Part shown: piece after piece, positions 39,185-47,900 of the stretch
How the letters are laid out: every line of letters begins with the position of its first letter
Position numbering within the stretch: the stretch's first letter is position 1
Assembly (NCBI GenBank): GCA_025356665.1
Contig: JANXRV010000019.1
Coordinates: 186,001-250,000, forward strand
From: CAITSH01 sp025356665
GTDB lineage: Bacteria; Pseudomonadota; Gammaproteobacteria; Burkholderiales; SG8-39
Length of the DNA stretch: 64,000 nucleotides
Direction of reading: 5' to 3'
Made by a program: the position numbers and the translations under genes
Notes under the pieces: generated by a model
Database searches by the model: none
Seen by the model: only the letters and a program-made list of their open reading frames with translations
What the model was told of the DNA's origin: nothing

Positions 39185-41671
39185 CTATGCTTCTCTCAAG
39201 GCCAGGATAGGCGGACGGCTGAGCGCCGCGCGCGCGCCCGACCAGGCGTTGTAACCGACACAGACAAGGCCCAGCGCGGGGCCTGCCAGCCAGATCCAGC
39301 CATTCATCCGGTACGGAAACAGGAACACAAAATGTGCAATGGCCCAACCTATGGCCACCGCCGCCGCCGACGCCAGCAGCCCCGAAATAATACCCAGTGC
39401 GGCGAACTCGGCGCGTTGTGCCGCCACCACCTGCGCGCGGCTGGCGCCAAGGGCGCGCATCACCGCCGCCTCCTGCATGCGCTCGTCCTGGGTTGCGAGC
39501 AGCGCCGCATACAACACCAACACGCCGGCGCCGAGCGCGAACAGGAACACGAACTGCACTGCGCGCACCACCTGTTCGATCAGCGCCTGGGCCTGGGCCA
39601 TGATGGCGCTCATGTCGACAACAGTGAGGTTGGTAAACGCCTGCGACAACTTGCTGGTGAAGGTGCTGTCGCCCGCCGGCAAATGGAAACTCGTCACGTA
39701 GCTCGCCGGAAAATCGGCCAGGAGGCCAGGCGTGGCGATGACAAAAAAATTCACCCGCATCGAGTCCCAGTCGAGCTTGCGCAGGCTGGTGATGGGCGCC
39801 GAGAACGTTCTCCCCGCGACCTGCCAGGTGAGCACATCGCCAAGCTTCCAGCCCAGGGTCTTGGCGATGCCCTCCTCTACCGACAAGGCGCCGCTTTTAC
39901 TGTCTTCATCGTTGAACCAGCGTCCCGACACCACCGTGTTGTGCGCCGGCTGCGCCGCCATGTAGGACAGGTTGAACTCGCGCTCAACCAGGCGGCGGGC
40001 GCGATCCTCAAAATCGTTTTCATTCACCGGCTGTGCGTTCTTGGCGCTGTAGCGCCCGCGAATCATCGGATAGACCGTGGGCTCGGATAATTTGCCGGTG
40101 CGGAAAAAGTCCAGCACGCCCGGCCGTTGCTCGGGCTGAATGTTGACGATGAAGCGGTTGGGCGCATCCGGGGGCACCTTGGAGCGCCAGGTTTCGAGCA
40201 GGTCACCACGGGTAAAGGTGAGCATCAGGATGGCGGCAAGCCCGATCGACAGCGCCAGGATTTGAACGGTATTGGCACCGGCGCGCCGGCGCAGGCTGGC
40301 GAGGCCGTAACGCCACGACAAGCCACCCCCACCCGAGAAACGGCCCAGCCCATGCAACGCGGCATAGCCGAACGCCGCGAACACCACGCCGGCGAGGGCG
40401 AAGCCGCCCAGCACGATCAAGCCCAGCTTGGCGTCGCCTGCCTGCCAGATCAGCAGGCCGGCGATGGTCAGCGTGCCGGCGGCATAGCCGGCCAGCGCCC
40501 CCTGGCGCGGCGCGCCGACCTCACGACGTATCACGCGCAGCGCCGGCACATTCTTCAGCTGCAGCAGCGGCGGCAGCGAAAAACCGAGCAGCAATGCAAG
40601 GCCGACCAGCATGCCTTGCAGCGCCGGCAACAGCGTAGGCTGCGGCAGATCAACCAGCATCAGGCCGGACACCATCGCGGCAATGACGTATTGCGCCGCG
40701 TAGCCGGCGAGACCGCCGACGATGGCCGCCGCCACGCCCAGCAGCAGGAATTCACAGGCAAACAGCGCGAACAAGCGCGACTGGCTCGCGCCAAAGCAGC
40801 GCATCACCGCATAACCGTCCAGATGGCGCTGGCTGTAGCGACGCGTCGACAGCCCCACCGCCACCGCCGCCAGGATCACCGCTAGCAAGGCGGTCAGCCC
40901 GATGAATTGCTGCGAGCGATCGATGGAGGCGCGTATTTCCGGGCGCGCGTTCTCCAGACTTTGCAGGTTTTCGCCACGCGCCAGCTTGGGTTTAAGCCAG
41001 GCCTCGAACTGCGCCACGGGTTCGCGCTCGCCCGAGGCGAGCAGCGTGTACCAGATGCGGCTGCCCGGCTGCACCAGACCGGTGGCGGCGATTTCGTCGT
41101 CGCGCAGCATCAGGCGCGGCGCAATGTTGAAAAACGACGCGCCGCGGTCTGGTTCCAGTGTAAGGATCGCGCCAATTTTGAAACTGCTATTGCCCAGTTC
41201 GATGGCATCGCCGACGCGCGCCGCCAGCGTCGCCGCCAGCCTCTCATCGACCCAAACCGTGCCCGCTGCGGGGATCCCGGTCGCCGCCGCATCGGGCGCA
41301 TTGACCTGTGGCGCGGTGCGCAACCTGCCGCGCAGCGGATAGCCCTCGGACACGCCCTTGACACCGGCGAGCTGCGCATTTTCGCCTTTACGCGCCATGC
41401 TGACAAAGCCGGTGCTTTGCGCCTGGCGCAGGCCGCGACGCCTGAGCTCGTCGCGCAATTCGCTGCGCACCGGCCGGTCGCCCTGCACCACCAGGTCGGC
41501 GCCTATGAGTTGTTGCGCCTCGCGCGCCAGCGCCTGGCGCACCCGGTCGGCAAAAAAGCCGACGCTGGCGACACTCGCCACGGCCAGCACCAGCGCCAGC
41601 GCGAGCACGCGCAGTTCGCCGGCGCGCCAGTCGCGCAACAACATCCGCCAGGCAAGTTTCAGTGTCGCCAT
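39185..41671 (-). CDS. FtsX-like ABC transporter permease (YbbP family)
   Basis: 828-residue membrane protein with a MacB-type periplasmic domain after TM1 and ten or so hydrophobic segments, close to E. coli YbbP (804). Two FtsX domains are visible: FIGLTALLAVILAAVAVGLS to GYAVMRCFGASQSRLF, and a C-terminal ALFALGAGVLVLYAALLATQ-type region ending with MRALGASRAQVVAA. Partner ATPase lies 126 bases upstream across a palindromic repeat. Predicted to extract or move lipid-linked or lipoprotein substrates; substrate unknown. Confidence 0.88.
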   Translation of the reverse strand: MATLKLAWRMLLRDWRAGELRVLALALVLAVASVASVGFFADRVRQALAREAQQLIGADLVVQGDRPVRSELRDELRRRGLRQAQSTGFVSMARKGENAQLAGVKGVSEGYPLRGRLRTAPQVNAPDAAATGIPAAGTVWVDERLAATLAARVGDAIELGNSSFKIGAILTLEPDRGASFFNIAPRLMLRDDEIAATGLVQPGSRIWYTLLASGEREPVAQFEAWLKPKLARGENLQSLENARPEIRASIDRSQQFIGLTALLAVILAAVAVGLSTRRYSQRHLDGYAVMRCFGASQSRLFALFACEFLLLGVAAAIVGGLAGYAAQYVIAAMVSGLMLVDLPQPTLLPALQGMLVGLALLLGFSLPPLLQLKNVPALRVIRREVGAPRQGALAGYAAGTLTIAGLLIWQAGDAKLGLIVLGGFALAGVVFAAFGYAALHGLGRFSGGGGLSWRYGLASLRRRAGANTVQILALSIGLAAILMLTFTRGDLLETWRSKVPPDAPNRFIVNIQPEQRPGVLDFFRTGKLSEPTVYPMIRGRYSAKNAQPVNENDFEDRARRLVEREFNLSYMAAQPAHNTVVSGRWFNDEDSKSGALSVEEGIAKTLGWKLGDVLTWQVAGRTFSAPITSLRKLDWDSMRVNFFVIATPGLLADFPASYVTSFHLPAGDSTFTSKLSQAFTNLTVVDMSAIMAQAQALIEQVVRAVQFVFLFALGAGVLVLYAALLATQDERMQEAAVMRALGASRAQVVAAQRAEFAALGIISGLLASAAAVAIGWAIAHFVFLFPYRMNGWIWLAGPALGLVCVGYNAWSGARAALSRPPILALREA

Positions 41672-41683
41672 GAGAAAAAATCA

Positions 41684-41769
41684 GTCATTGCGAGCACAGC
41701 GAAGCAATCTCGGGGCAGTACCGGCCATGCCCAAGCGCAACGAGATTGCTTCGCTGCGCTCGCAATGAC
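41684..41769. repeat. Dispersed palindromic element, copy 2
   Basis: GTCATTGCGAGCACAGCGAAG at the left, CTTCGCTGCGCTCGCAATGAC at the right, inner arms CAATCTCG and CGAGATTG. The cleanest of the three copies. It sits between the ATPase and permease genes of one transport system. Confidence 0.9.
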
Positions 41770-41797
41770 AACCGTTCAATCTGGAATAGACGCTTGC

Positions 41798-42487
41798 TCA
41801 CGACACGATTCTTCCAGCCGCAAGGCGTATCTGCCGGCCGCAGCGCGCCGCAAGCGACTCGTCGTGGGTCACCAACAACAAGGTGGTGCCGGCCTCAGCA
41901 TTGAGTTGAAACAGCAACTCAATGATGGAAGCGCCGGTCGCGGCATCGAGGTTGCCGGTCGGCTCATCGGCCATCAGCAATTTGGGCCGCATGACAAAGG
42001 CGCGTGCCAGCGCGACGCGCTGCTGTTCGCCGCCCGACAGCGTGCGGGGGTAGTGGCGCAACCGCTCCCCCAAACCCACGCGCTCCAGCATGGCGCCGGC
42101 CAGAACTGCGGCGTTGGCACGGCCGGCAAGCTCCAAAGGCAGCATGACGTTCTCCAGCGAGTTCAGCGCCGGCAGCAGTTGAAAAGACTGGAAGACAAAG
42201 CCAAGCAGGCGAGCGCGCAGCGCGGCGCGGCCATCCTCATCGAGGTCAAACAATTCTTCGCCGTCGATGCGAACATTTCCGCTGCTGGGAACGTCCAACC
42301 CCGCGAGCAGGCCGAGCAGCGTCGATTTGCCCGAACCCGAGGCACCGACGATGGCTAGCGCCTCGCCGGGCATGACCGCGAGGTCGATCTGCTGCAAAAT
42401 GACAAGTTGCGAATCGCCGTTGGGAACGCTTTTGGCGAGGCTGCGAACTTCGATGAGGGCTTGACCGGAAGGATTGGGATTGGACAT
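41798..42487 (-). CDS. ybbA: ABC transporter ATPase (YbbA family)
   Basis: 229 residues from ATG 42487. LolD/MacB-type ATPase: VGASGSGKSTLL, Q-loop FQSFQLLPAL, signature TLSGGEQQRVALARAF, Walker B LLMADEPTGNLD, switch THDESLA. Works with the adjacent FtsX-type permease. In E. coli too, ybbA-ybbP is divergent from tesA. Here the ybbA and tesA start codons share the palindrome CATG at 42485-42488, so no spacer remains. Confidence 0.9.
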   Translation of the reverse strand: MSNPNPSGQALIEVRSLAKSVPNGDSQLVILQQIDLAVMPGEALAIVGASGSGKSTLLGLLAGLDVPSSGNVRIDGEELFDLDEDGRAALRARLLGFVFQSFQLLPALNSLENVMLPLELAGRANAAVLAGAMLERVGLGERLRHYPRTLSGGEQQRVALARAFVMRPKLLMADEPTGNLDAATGASIIELLFQLNAEAGTTLLLVTHDESLAARCGRQIRLAAGRIVS

Positions 42488-43169
42488 GTTGATAAAGAAT
42501 AAGCGCGCCTTGTTGCATTTGTTGTTATTGCTGCTGCCGGTTTTTCCCGCCGCGGTATGCGCCCAACCGGTAGCCCCTGCTGCCACTGCAAAAAGCGGCG
42601 GCGTTGCAAAAGCGGGGGGGCCGAACATTGTCATTTACGGCGACAGCCTTTCGGCTGCCTACGGCTTACGTCAAGATGCGGGCTGGCCCAGCCTATTGCA
42701 AGAGCGACTGGTGCAAAAGAAGTTCAATTATAACGTTGTGAATGTCAGCATCAGCGGTGAGACCAGCGCCGGCGGCGCGGCGAGGATAGGTGCGACGATA
42801 CGCGAGGCCAAGCCGGCGGTGCTGGTGGTGGCACTTGGCGCCAACGACGGCTTACGCGGGCTGCCGGTCGCCCAGCTGCGTGACAACCTCGCGGCGATCG
42901 TCAAGGCCGCCAAAACGGCTGGCGGCAAGGTCGTCCTCGTCGGCATGCGTATGCCGCCCAACTACGGCCAGCGCTACACCGAACAGTTCCAGAGCAGCTT
43001 TACCGACCTGGCCAAAGCGCAGCATCTGGCACTGGTACCGTTCTTGCTGGAGGGTGTGGCACAACGGCCGGAGTTATTTCAACAGGATCAGCTCCATCCG
43101 ACCGAGGCAGCACAGCCGCTCATCCTGGAGAACGTATGGAAAGCCCTGAACCCTCTGTTGAAGAAATGA
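42486..43169 (+). CDS. tesA: GDSL-type arylesterase / thioesterase TesA
   Basis: 227 residues with signal peptide (KRALLHLLLLLLPVFPAAVC). SGNH hydrolase blocks: IVIYGDSLSAAYGLRQ (Ser), SGETSAGG (Gly), LGANDGLRGL (Asn) and DQLHPTEAA (catalytic Asp/His). Periplasmic lysophospholipase L1/protease I/thioesterase I family. ATG 42486 is used; a TTG at 42474 would lie within ybbA. The end overlaps the next small gene by ATGA. Confidence 0.93.
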   Translation: MLIKNKRALLHLLLLLLPVFPAAVCAQPVAPAATAKSGGVAKAGGPNIVIYGDSLSAAYGLRQDAGWPSLLQERLVQKKFNYNVVNVSISGETSAGGAARIGATIREAKPAVLVVALGANDGLRGLPVAQLRDNLAAIVKAAKTAGGKVVLVGMRMPPNYGQRYTEQFQSSFTDLAKAQHLALVPFLLEGVAQRPELFQQDQLHPTEAAQPLILENVWKALNPLLKK

Positions 43170-43318
43170 ACAAGCGTGTCGTAAGCCTGACAGAACCAGA
43201 CCGCCTGCCTGTCTACCAGGTGGAAGAAGTGCTGGCTGAACGCCGCCTGCGCGCAGGTAAGCATTTAATCGAACAGAACGGCATCCGCGTCGAATTCGAG
43301 CGCCGCAAACCGGACTGA
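43166..43318 (+). CDS. Small hypothetical protein (50 aa) coupled to tesA
   Basis: ATG 43166 overlaps the tesA TGA. An in-frame ATG at 43136 inside tesA would add ten residues. The product is highly charged, RLPVYQVEEVLAERRLRAGK and HLIEQNGIRVEFERRKPD, and probably a small alpha/beta unit. No family recognised. The ATGA overlap is the best evidence of a real gene. The 236 bases that follow up to mnmH hold no feature I can name. Confidence 0.5.
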   Translation: MNKRVVSLTEPDRLPVYQVEEVLAERRLRAGKHLIEQNGIRVEFERRKPD

Positions 43319-43554
43319 GTTCCCCCTCGTCTTTCGAGCCGGATTTCTGCGCTACTGAAGTCGATCTTGGGGAAATCAATCGCAACAGCCCGCCCTTAAG
43401 AGGCGTACCAAGTGTCAGCCGGGCCCGCGGCGGCGACCCCGCCTCTTTCGCGACATCCGGCGCCTGCCCGTGCTTACCCGATTACAATAGCCTCCCCAGG
43501 CGCGGCATCCCCCCTTGCCGCCAGAACAACCCAGCAAGACTCAGGATTGCCCGC

Positions 43555-44604
43555 TTGAAATATCCGGAAAAAGTCGGCGTTGCCAGCATTGACGATTTCG
43601 CCGAAGTCATCGATGTACGTTCGCCGGCTGAATTTGCCGACGACCATGTTCCGGGTGCCATCAGCGCGCCGGTGCTAAGCAATGACGAACGCGCGCAAAT
43701 CGGCACGCTGCACAAGCAGGCATCGCCGTTTGACGCAAAAAAAGCCGGTGCCGCGCTGGTGTCGCGCAACATCGCCACCCACCTGGAAACGCTTTTTTCC
43801 GGCCGCGAACGCGACTGGCGCCCGCTGGTCTATTGCTGGCGCGGTGGCAAACGCTCCGGCGCCATGGCGCATATCCTGCGCGAAATCGGCTGGCACGCGG
43901 CGTCCCTGGAGGGCGGCTACAAAGCCTATCGCACCGGGGTGCTGGCGCAACTGGCCGAACTGCCGGGACGTTTTTCCTTTCGCGTCATCTGCGGCGAAAC
44001 CGGCAGTGCAAAAAGTCGCCTGCTGGAGGCGCTGGACGCCGAAGGCGCGCAGGTGCTCGACCTGGAGCAGTTGGCCAGTCACAAGGGCTCGCTGCTGGGC
44101 GGCCTGCCGGGCAAGCCGCAGCCGGCGCAGCGCATGTTCGAGAGCATGGTGTGGGACAAGCTGCGGCACTTTGATCCGTCCAAACCGGTCTTCGTCGAGT
44201 CCGAGTCAAAGAAAGTCGGTCAAGTGCAGGTGCCGGACGCCCTTATCCTTGCCATGCGTGCGGCCGATTGCATCCACATCGAGACTGAGCTGGCCTCACG
44301 TGTGGCTTTTCTCATCGGCGACTACGCCCACTTTCTGGCCGACGCATCCAGTCTCAGGGATCGCCTCAACTGTCTGGTCGAACTGCACGGTCGGGAAGTT
44401 ATCGCGCGCTGGAATGCCGCAATCGAGGCTGGCGACTGGACCACTCTGGTCGCTGACTTGTTGCAAAACCACTACGACCCCGCCTACAAAAAATCCATGC
44501 CGAAGAACTACCGGCGCTTTGAGCAGGCCGACAGCCTGCGGCCAAAGGACTTGACGCCTGAGGGGATCCGTCAGGCAGCCAAGATGCTACTGACCACGAC
44601 CTGA
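43555..44604 (+). CDS. mnmH: tRNA 2-selenouridine synthase MnmH/SelU
   Basis: 349 residues. N-terminal rhodanese domain (EVIDVRSPAEFADDHVPGAI; active-site Cys in VYCWRGGKRSGAMAHILRE), then a P-loop domain with Walker A GETGSAKSRLL and SESKKVGQVQVP. It replaces sulfur by selenium at the wobble 2-thiouridine of Glu, Gln and Lys tRNAs through a geranylated intermediate. The start is TTG 43555; no upstream ATG fits. It uses selenophosphate from SelD, not encoded here. Confidence 0.93.
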   Translation: MKYPEKVGVASIDDFAEVIDVRSPAEFADDHVPGAISAPVLSNDERAQIGTLHKQASPFDAKKAGAALVSRNIATHLETLFSGRERDWRPLVYCWRGGKRSGAMAHILREIGWHAASLEGGYKAYRTGVLAQLAELPGRFSFRVICGETGSAKSRLLEALDAEGAQVLDLEQLASHKGSLLGGLPGKPQPAQRMFESMVWDKLRHFDPSKPVFVESESKKVGQVQVPDALILAMRAADCIHIETELASRVAFLIGDYAHFLADASSLRDRLNCLVELHGREVIARWNAAIEAGDWTTLVADLLQNHYDPAYKKSMPKNYRRFEQADSLRPKDLTPEGIRQAAKMLLTTT

Positions 44605-44673
44605 GCAACGCCGCTGGCTGCAACGCAGGTGATCCAGGCAACCGCCTACGGCGTGGCTGCCGTATGGCTTAGC

Positions 44674-44708
44674 GGCTGGAAAGACCAGCCTGACGGGGCT
44701 TTCCAGCC
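44674..44708. terminator. Hairpin between convergent mnmH and deacetylase genes, GGGGCTTTC family
   Basis: Perfect ten-base stem GGCTGGAAAG / CTTTCCAGCC with a 15-base loop. It lies in the 155-base gap where two genes converge, the expected place for a bidirectional terminator. No U-run adjoins it; a nine-base A tract lies further on at about 44748. Confidence 0.5.
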
Positions 44709-44759
44709 GTCAAACGCGGCACTGGCGAGGCAAGCACGCGGCCCCAAAAAAAAACGCAG

Positions 44760-45683
44760 TCACAAATCACCGAGCGCCTTGATGTGCTGGACAACGCTGC
44801 GGCCAAGCGCGGATAAGGCATAGCCGCCCTCGAGCATGGAAACAATCCGTCCCTTTGCATGGCGGTCGGCGACGGCCTTGATCTGCTTGGTCACCCAGGC
44901 ATAGTCGGCATCAGACAGGCACAACATCGCCATATCGTCCTCAGCGTGCGCGTCAAAACCGGCGGAAAAGAAAATCATTTGCGGCTTGAACGCCTCCAGC
45001 GCCGGCAACCAGACCCCGGTCACCGCCTCGCGCAAAGCCGCACTGCCCGCCCCGGCTGCCAGCGGGACGTTGAGCATGTTTGCCGCCGGCCGTTCGGTGC
45101 CGCTGTAAGGATAAAACGGATGCTGAAAAATGCCCGTCATCAGCACGCGCTCATCGCCTGCGAAAATATCCTCGGTACCGTTGCCGTGATGGACATCAAA
45201 GTCAACGATGGCAACGCGTTCAAGCCCGTGATGCTCGAGCGCATGCTTGGCCGCCACGGCGACGTTGTTGAAAAAGCAGAACCCCATGGCGCGTGCGCGC
45301 ATGGCGTGGTGCCCCGGCGGTCGCACGCTGCAAAACGCATTGTCCACCTCGCCGGCCATGACCAGGTCGGTCGCAAGCACCGCCGCGCCGGTGCCGCGCA
45401 GCAGGGCCTCCCAGGTGCCCGCGCACATCGCTGTGTCCGGATCAATGTGCACGATCCCGGTCTGCGGCGCCGCATTGCGGATTTCGACGATGTAATCCAT
45501 CGGATGCACGCGTTCGATATCGGCCAACTTGCCCTGCGGCGCATCGATGCGCGTCAGTAGCGGCGCGATGCCCGAGGCAATCAGTTGGTCCTCGATGGCC
45601 GTCAAGCGGGCCGGTTGCTCCGGATGGTGGCTGCCCATGTCATGCTTGAGAAAAGCCGGATGCGTAATAAATGCGGTGGTCAT
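44760..45683 (-). CDS. Histone deacetylase-family amidohydrolase
   Basis: 307 residues from ATG 45683. Arginase/HDAC-fold zinc enzyme: MGSHHPEQPARLTAI, RPPGHHAMRARAMGFCFFNN (active-site His pair), IVDFDVHHGNGTEDIF (Zn ligands Asp and His), FFSAGFDAHAEDDM (Zn Asp), LEGGYAL. Bacterial members act on acetylpolyamines, acetoin-utilisation substrates or other N-acetyl compounds; the substrate cannot be fixed here. The longer upstream reading frame is AT-rich and not protein-like. Stands alone. Confidence 0.9.
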   Translation of the reverse strand: MTTAFITHPAFLKHDMGSHHPEQPARLTAIEDQLIASGIAPLLTRIDAPQGKLADIERVHPMDYIVEIRNAAPQTGIVHIDPDTAMCAGTWEALLRGTGAAVLATDLVMAGEVDNAFCSVRPPGHHAMRARAMGFCFFNNVAVAAKHALEHHGLERVAIVDFDVHHGNGTEDIFAGDERVLMTGIFQHPFYPYSGTERPAANMLNVPLAAGAGSAALREAVTGVWLPALEAFKPQMIFFSAGFDAHAEDDMAMLCLSDADYAWVTKQIKAVADRHAKGRIVSMLEGGYALSALGRSVVQHIKALGDL

Positions 45684-45861
45684 CGTTTCAGGCCGTGCAT
45701 AAAAAATTCGACAAAACAAAAGTGCGATTAAAGAGTAAGGACAGCGCGCCCGCGCCGATATGCAGGAACGCAAGGAAAATTTGACCTTGATGCTGCAATA
45801 CGGCTTCAATCATATCGGAATTCCAAGCTAAACTTGAGCCCTGAACCTCATCATCCTCGCC

Positions 45862-46782
45862 ATGAACAATCCCTCCATCAACCAAATCATCCAGCAGGCC
45901 GGCAAGATCGTTTTAGGCAAGGAACAACAAATCCGCCTGGCACTCGCCTGCCTGCTCGCACGCGGTCATCTTCTCATCGAAGACTTGCCCGGTGTGGGCA
46001 AGACCACCCTCGCCCATGCTCTGGCCAAGCTCCTGGGCCTGAATTTCCACCGCATTCAGTTCACCAGCGACATGCTGCCGGCGGACATCATCGGCGTGTC
46101 CGTCTATGACCGCGACAGCGCCCGTTTCAAGTTTCATCCCGGCCCCATTTTCGCGCAGCTCATCCTTGCCGACGAGGTCAACCGCGCCACGCCCAAAACC
46201 CAGTCGGCACTGCTCGAGGCGATGGAGGAGCACCAAGTCACCACCGAAGGCGAAACACGCGCCCTGCCTGAGCCATTTTTTGTGATTGCGACGCAAAACC
46301 CCTCAAGCCAAGTCGGCACCTTTGCCCTGCCCGAATCGCAGCTTGACCGGTTTTTAATGCGCATAGAGCTAGGCTATCCCGACCGTGCCGCAGAACGCGA
46401 ACTGCTGCAAGGTGTTGAACGGCGCGACCTCATCGCCTCCGTCGAACCCTGCCTGCAAGCGGGAGAATTAGCCGAACTGCAGAACTTGGTCGGCACCGTG
46501 TACGCATCCCCCGCGCTGATCGATTACATCCAGGCCTTGACCGAACATACGCGCCGCTCGCCGGCCTACGCCTCCGGGCTTTCGCCCCGCGCCGCACTGG
46601 CACTGCTGCACGGCGCCCGTGCGTGGGCGCTGATAGCAGGGCGCGACAAAGTGCTGCCAGAAGATGTGCAGGCGATCCTGCCCGGCGTTGCCGGCCACCG
46701 ACTGCGCCCGGCCCACGACGGCGTGAGCCAGAGTAGCGCGGATATCGCGCGAACGCTGATCGAAGCGGTGTCCATTCCCTGA
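45862..46782 (+). CDS. MoxR-family AAA+ ATPase
   Basis: 306 residues. Walker A LPGVGKTTLAHAL, Walker B ILADEVNRATPKTQSALLEA, sensor 1 FFVIATQNPSSQVGTFALPE and arginine finger LDRFLMRIELGYPD. MoxR proteins act as chaperones, often for VWA-domain partners. It opens a cluster with DUF58 and TgpA genes, a widely conserved trio of uncertain role in envelope or stress. A hairpin lies in the 131-base gap to the next gene. Confidence 0.93.
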   Translation: MNNPSINQIIQQAGKIVLGKEQQIRLALACLLARGHLLIEDLPGVGKTTLAHALAKLLGLNFHRIQFTSDMLPADIIGVSVYDRDSARFKFHPGPIFAQLILADEVNRATPKTQSALLEAMEEHQVTTEGETRALPEPFFVIATQNPSSQVGTFALPESQLDRFLMRIELGYPDRAAERELLQGVERRDLIASVEPCLQAGELAELQNLVGTVYASPALIDYIQALTEHTRRSPAYASGLSPRAALALLHGARAWALIAGRDKVLPEDVQAILPGVAGHRLRPAHDGVSQSSADIARTLIEAVSIP

Positions 46783-46843
46783 CCATGCCTGAATGCGCCT
46801 GAACATGCGCCGGAACATCCGCGCAATCCAGACAATCGGCCGC

Positions 46844-46866
46844 AAAGCCCCATCTGGCGCGGCTTT
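46844..46866. terminator. Hairpin between moxR and DUF58 genes, GGCTTTCC family
   Basis: AAAGCC / GGCTTT with an 11-base loop containing CATCTGGCGC, shared with the hairpin at 50905. It may partly terminate or process the moxR message. No U-tract. Confidence 0.4.
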
Positions 46867-46913
46867 CCAGCTCCCCTGTCGCTCCGCACTGCGGAAAAAC
46901 TGAACAACGAGCC

Positions 46914-47900
46914 GTGAACTTCGACCGCGTATTACGCTCCTCGCAGCTCTACAACCTGCTGTTCCCGCGCAAGGAACCCGAGCCCGGAGTCGTTTTTTTG
47001 TCGCAACGTCGCGTCTATATCCTGCCCACGCGGCAGGGGCTCACCTTCTGCCTTGCGTTGCTGGTGATGCTGCTCGGCTCCATTAACTACAATCTGTCGC
47101 TCGGTTACGTGCTGACATTCCTGCTGGCGGGCGTGGGTATCGTGTCAATACTGCACACCTTCCGTAACCTTGCGCATCTTTACATCAGCCCCGGCCGGGT
47201 CGAACCGGTGTTCAGCGGCAACGACGCCCATTTCCAGTTGCACATCGAAAACCGCAGCCGCCACGAACGCTTTGCCATCGCGCTCAATCGCGCCGGCGTC
47301 ACCACAGGCTGCGACATCGCGCCGGGTTCGACCGCGAGCGTCACACTCATCATTCCGGCACAAAAGCGCGGACTGATGCCCATCGGGCGCGTCACCTTCG
47401 ACACGCGCTATCCACTCGGCCTGTTGCGCGCCTGGAGTTACGTTTCGCCCGACCTGCACTGCCTGGTCTACCCGCAGCCAGACACCGCGCGCCTGCCGCC
47501 GCCGCAAGCACAAGCCGACAGCGGCGATACCCTCGCCCTTGGCACCGGCACCGACGATTTTTTCGGCCTGCGTCCCTACCAGCCGGGGGACTCGCCGCGC
47601 CACGTTGCCTGGAAGGCCTCCACGCGCGAAGGACCGCTGCTAACCAAGCAATTCAGCGGACGGGCTGCGGCACAGATGTGGTTCAACTGGAGCGACCTGC
47701 CGGGGGCCCTGGACATCGAGGCAAGGATGTCGCGCCTGACCCGCTGGGTGCTGCTGGCCAACACCGGCGGCATCGCCTTCGGACTGCGCCTGCCCGGACT
47801 GGAAATCCCCATAGGCGCGGGCGAAACACACTGCCTCGCCTGCCTGCGGAAACTCGCCTTACACGACCCCGTGGCCTCACGCGAGGCTAGGCGCGCATGA
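46914..47900 (+). CDS. DUF58 domain protein of the moxR-tgpA cluster
   Basis: 328 residues starting at GTG 46914. Two N-terminal hydrophobic helices (LTFCLALLVMLLGSINYNLS and GYVLTFLLAGVGIVSILHTF), then a beta domain, RVTFDTRYPLGLLRAWSYV and the DUF58 block DFFGLRPYQPGDSPRHVAWK. Membrane protein probably partnered with the MoxR ATPase. The stop overlaps the tgpA ATG. Confidence 0.88.
   Translation: MNFDRVLRSSQLYNLLFPRKEPEPGVVFLSQRRVYILPTRQGLTFCLALLVMLLGSINYNLSLGYVLTFLLAGVGIVSILHTFRNLAHLYISPGRVEPVFSGNDAHFQLHIENRSRHERFAIALNRAGVTTGCDIAPGSTASVTLIIPAQKRGLMPIGRVTFDTRYPLGLLRAWSYVSPDLHCLVYPQPDTARLPPPQAQADSGDTLALGTGTDDFFGLRPYQPGDSPRHVAWKASTREGPLLTKQFSGRAAAQMWFNWSDLPGALDIEARMSRLTRWVLLANTGGIAFGLRLPGLEIPIGAGETHCLACLRKLALHDPVASREARRA

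Noticed and set aside
44748..44756. A9/T9 tract after the deacetylase gene as intrinsic terminator
   Set aside because: No GC stem directly precedes the T-run on the relevant strand.
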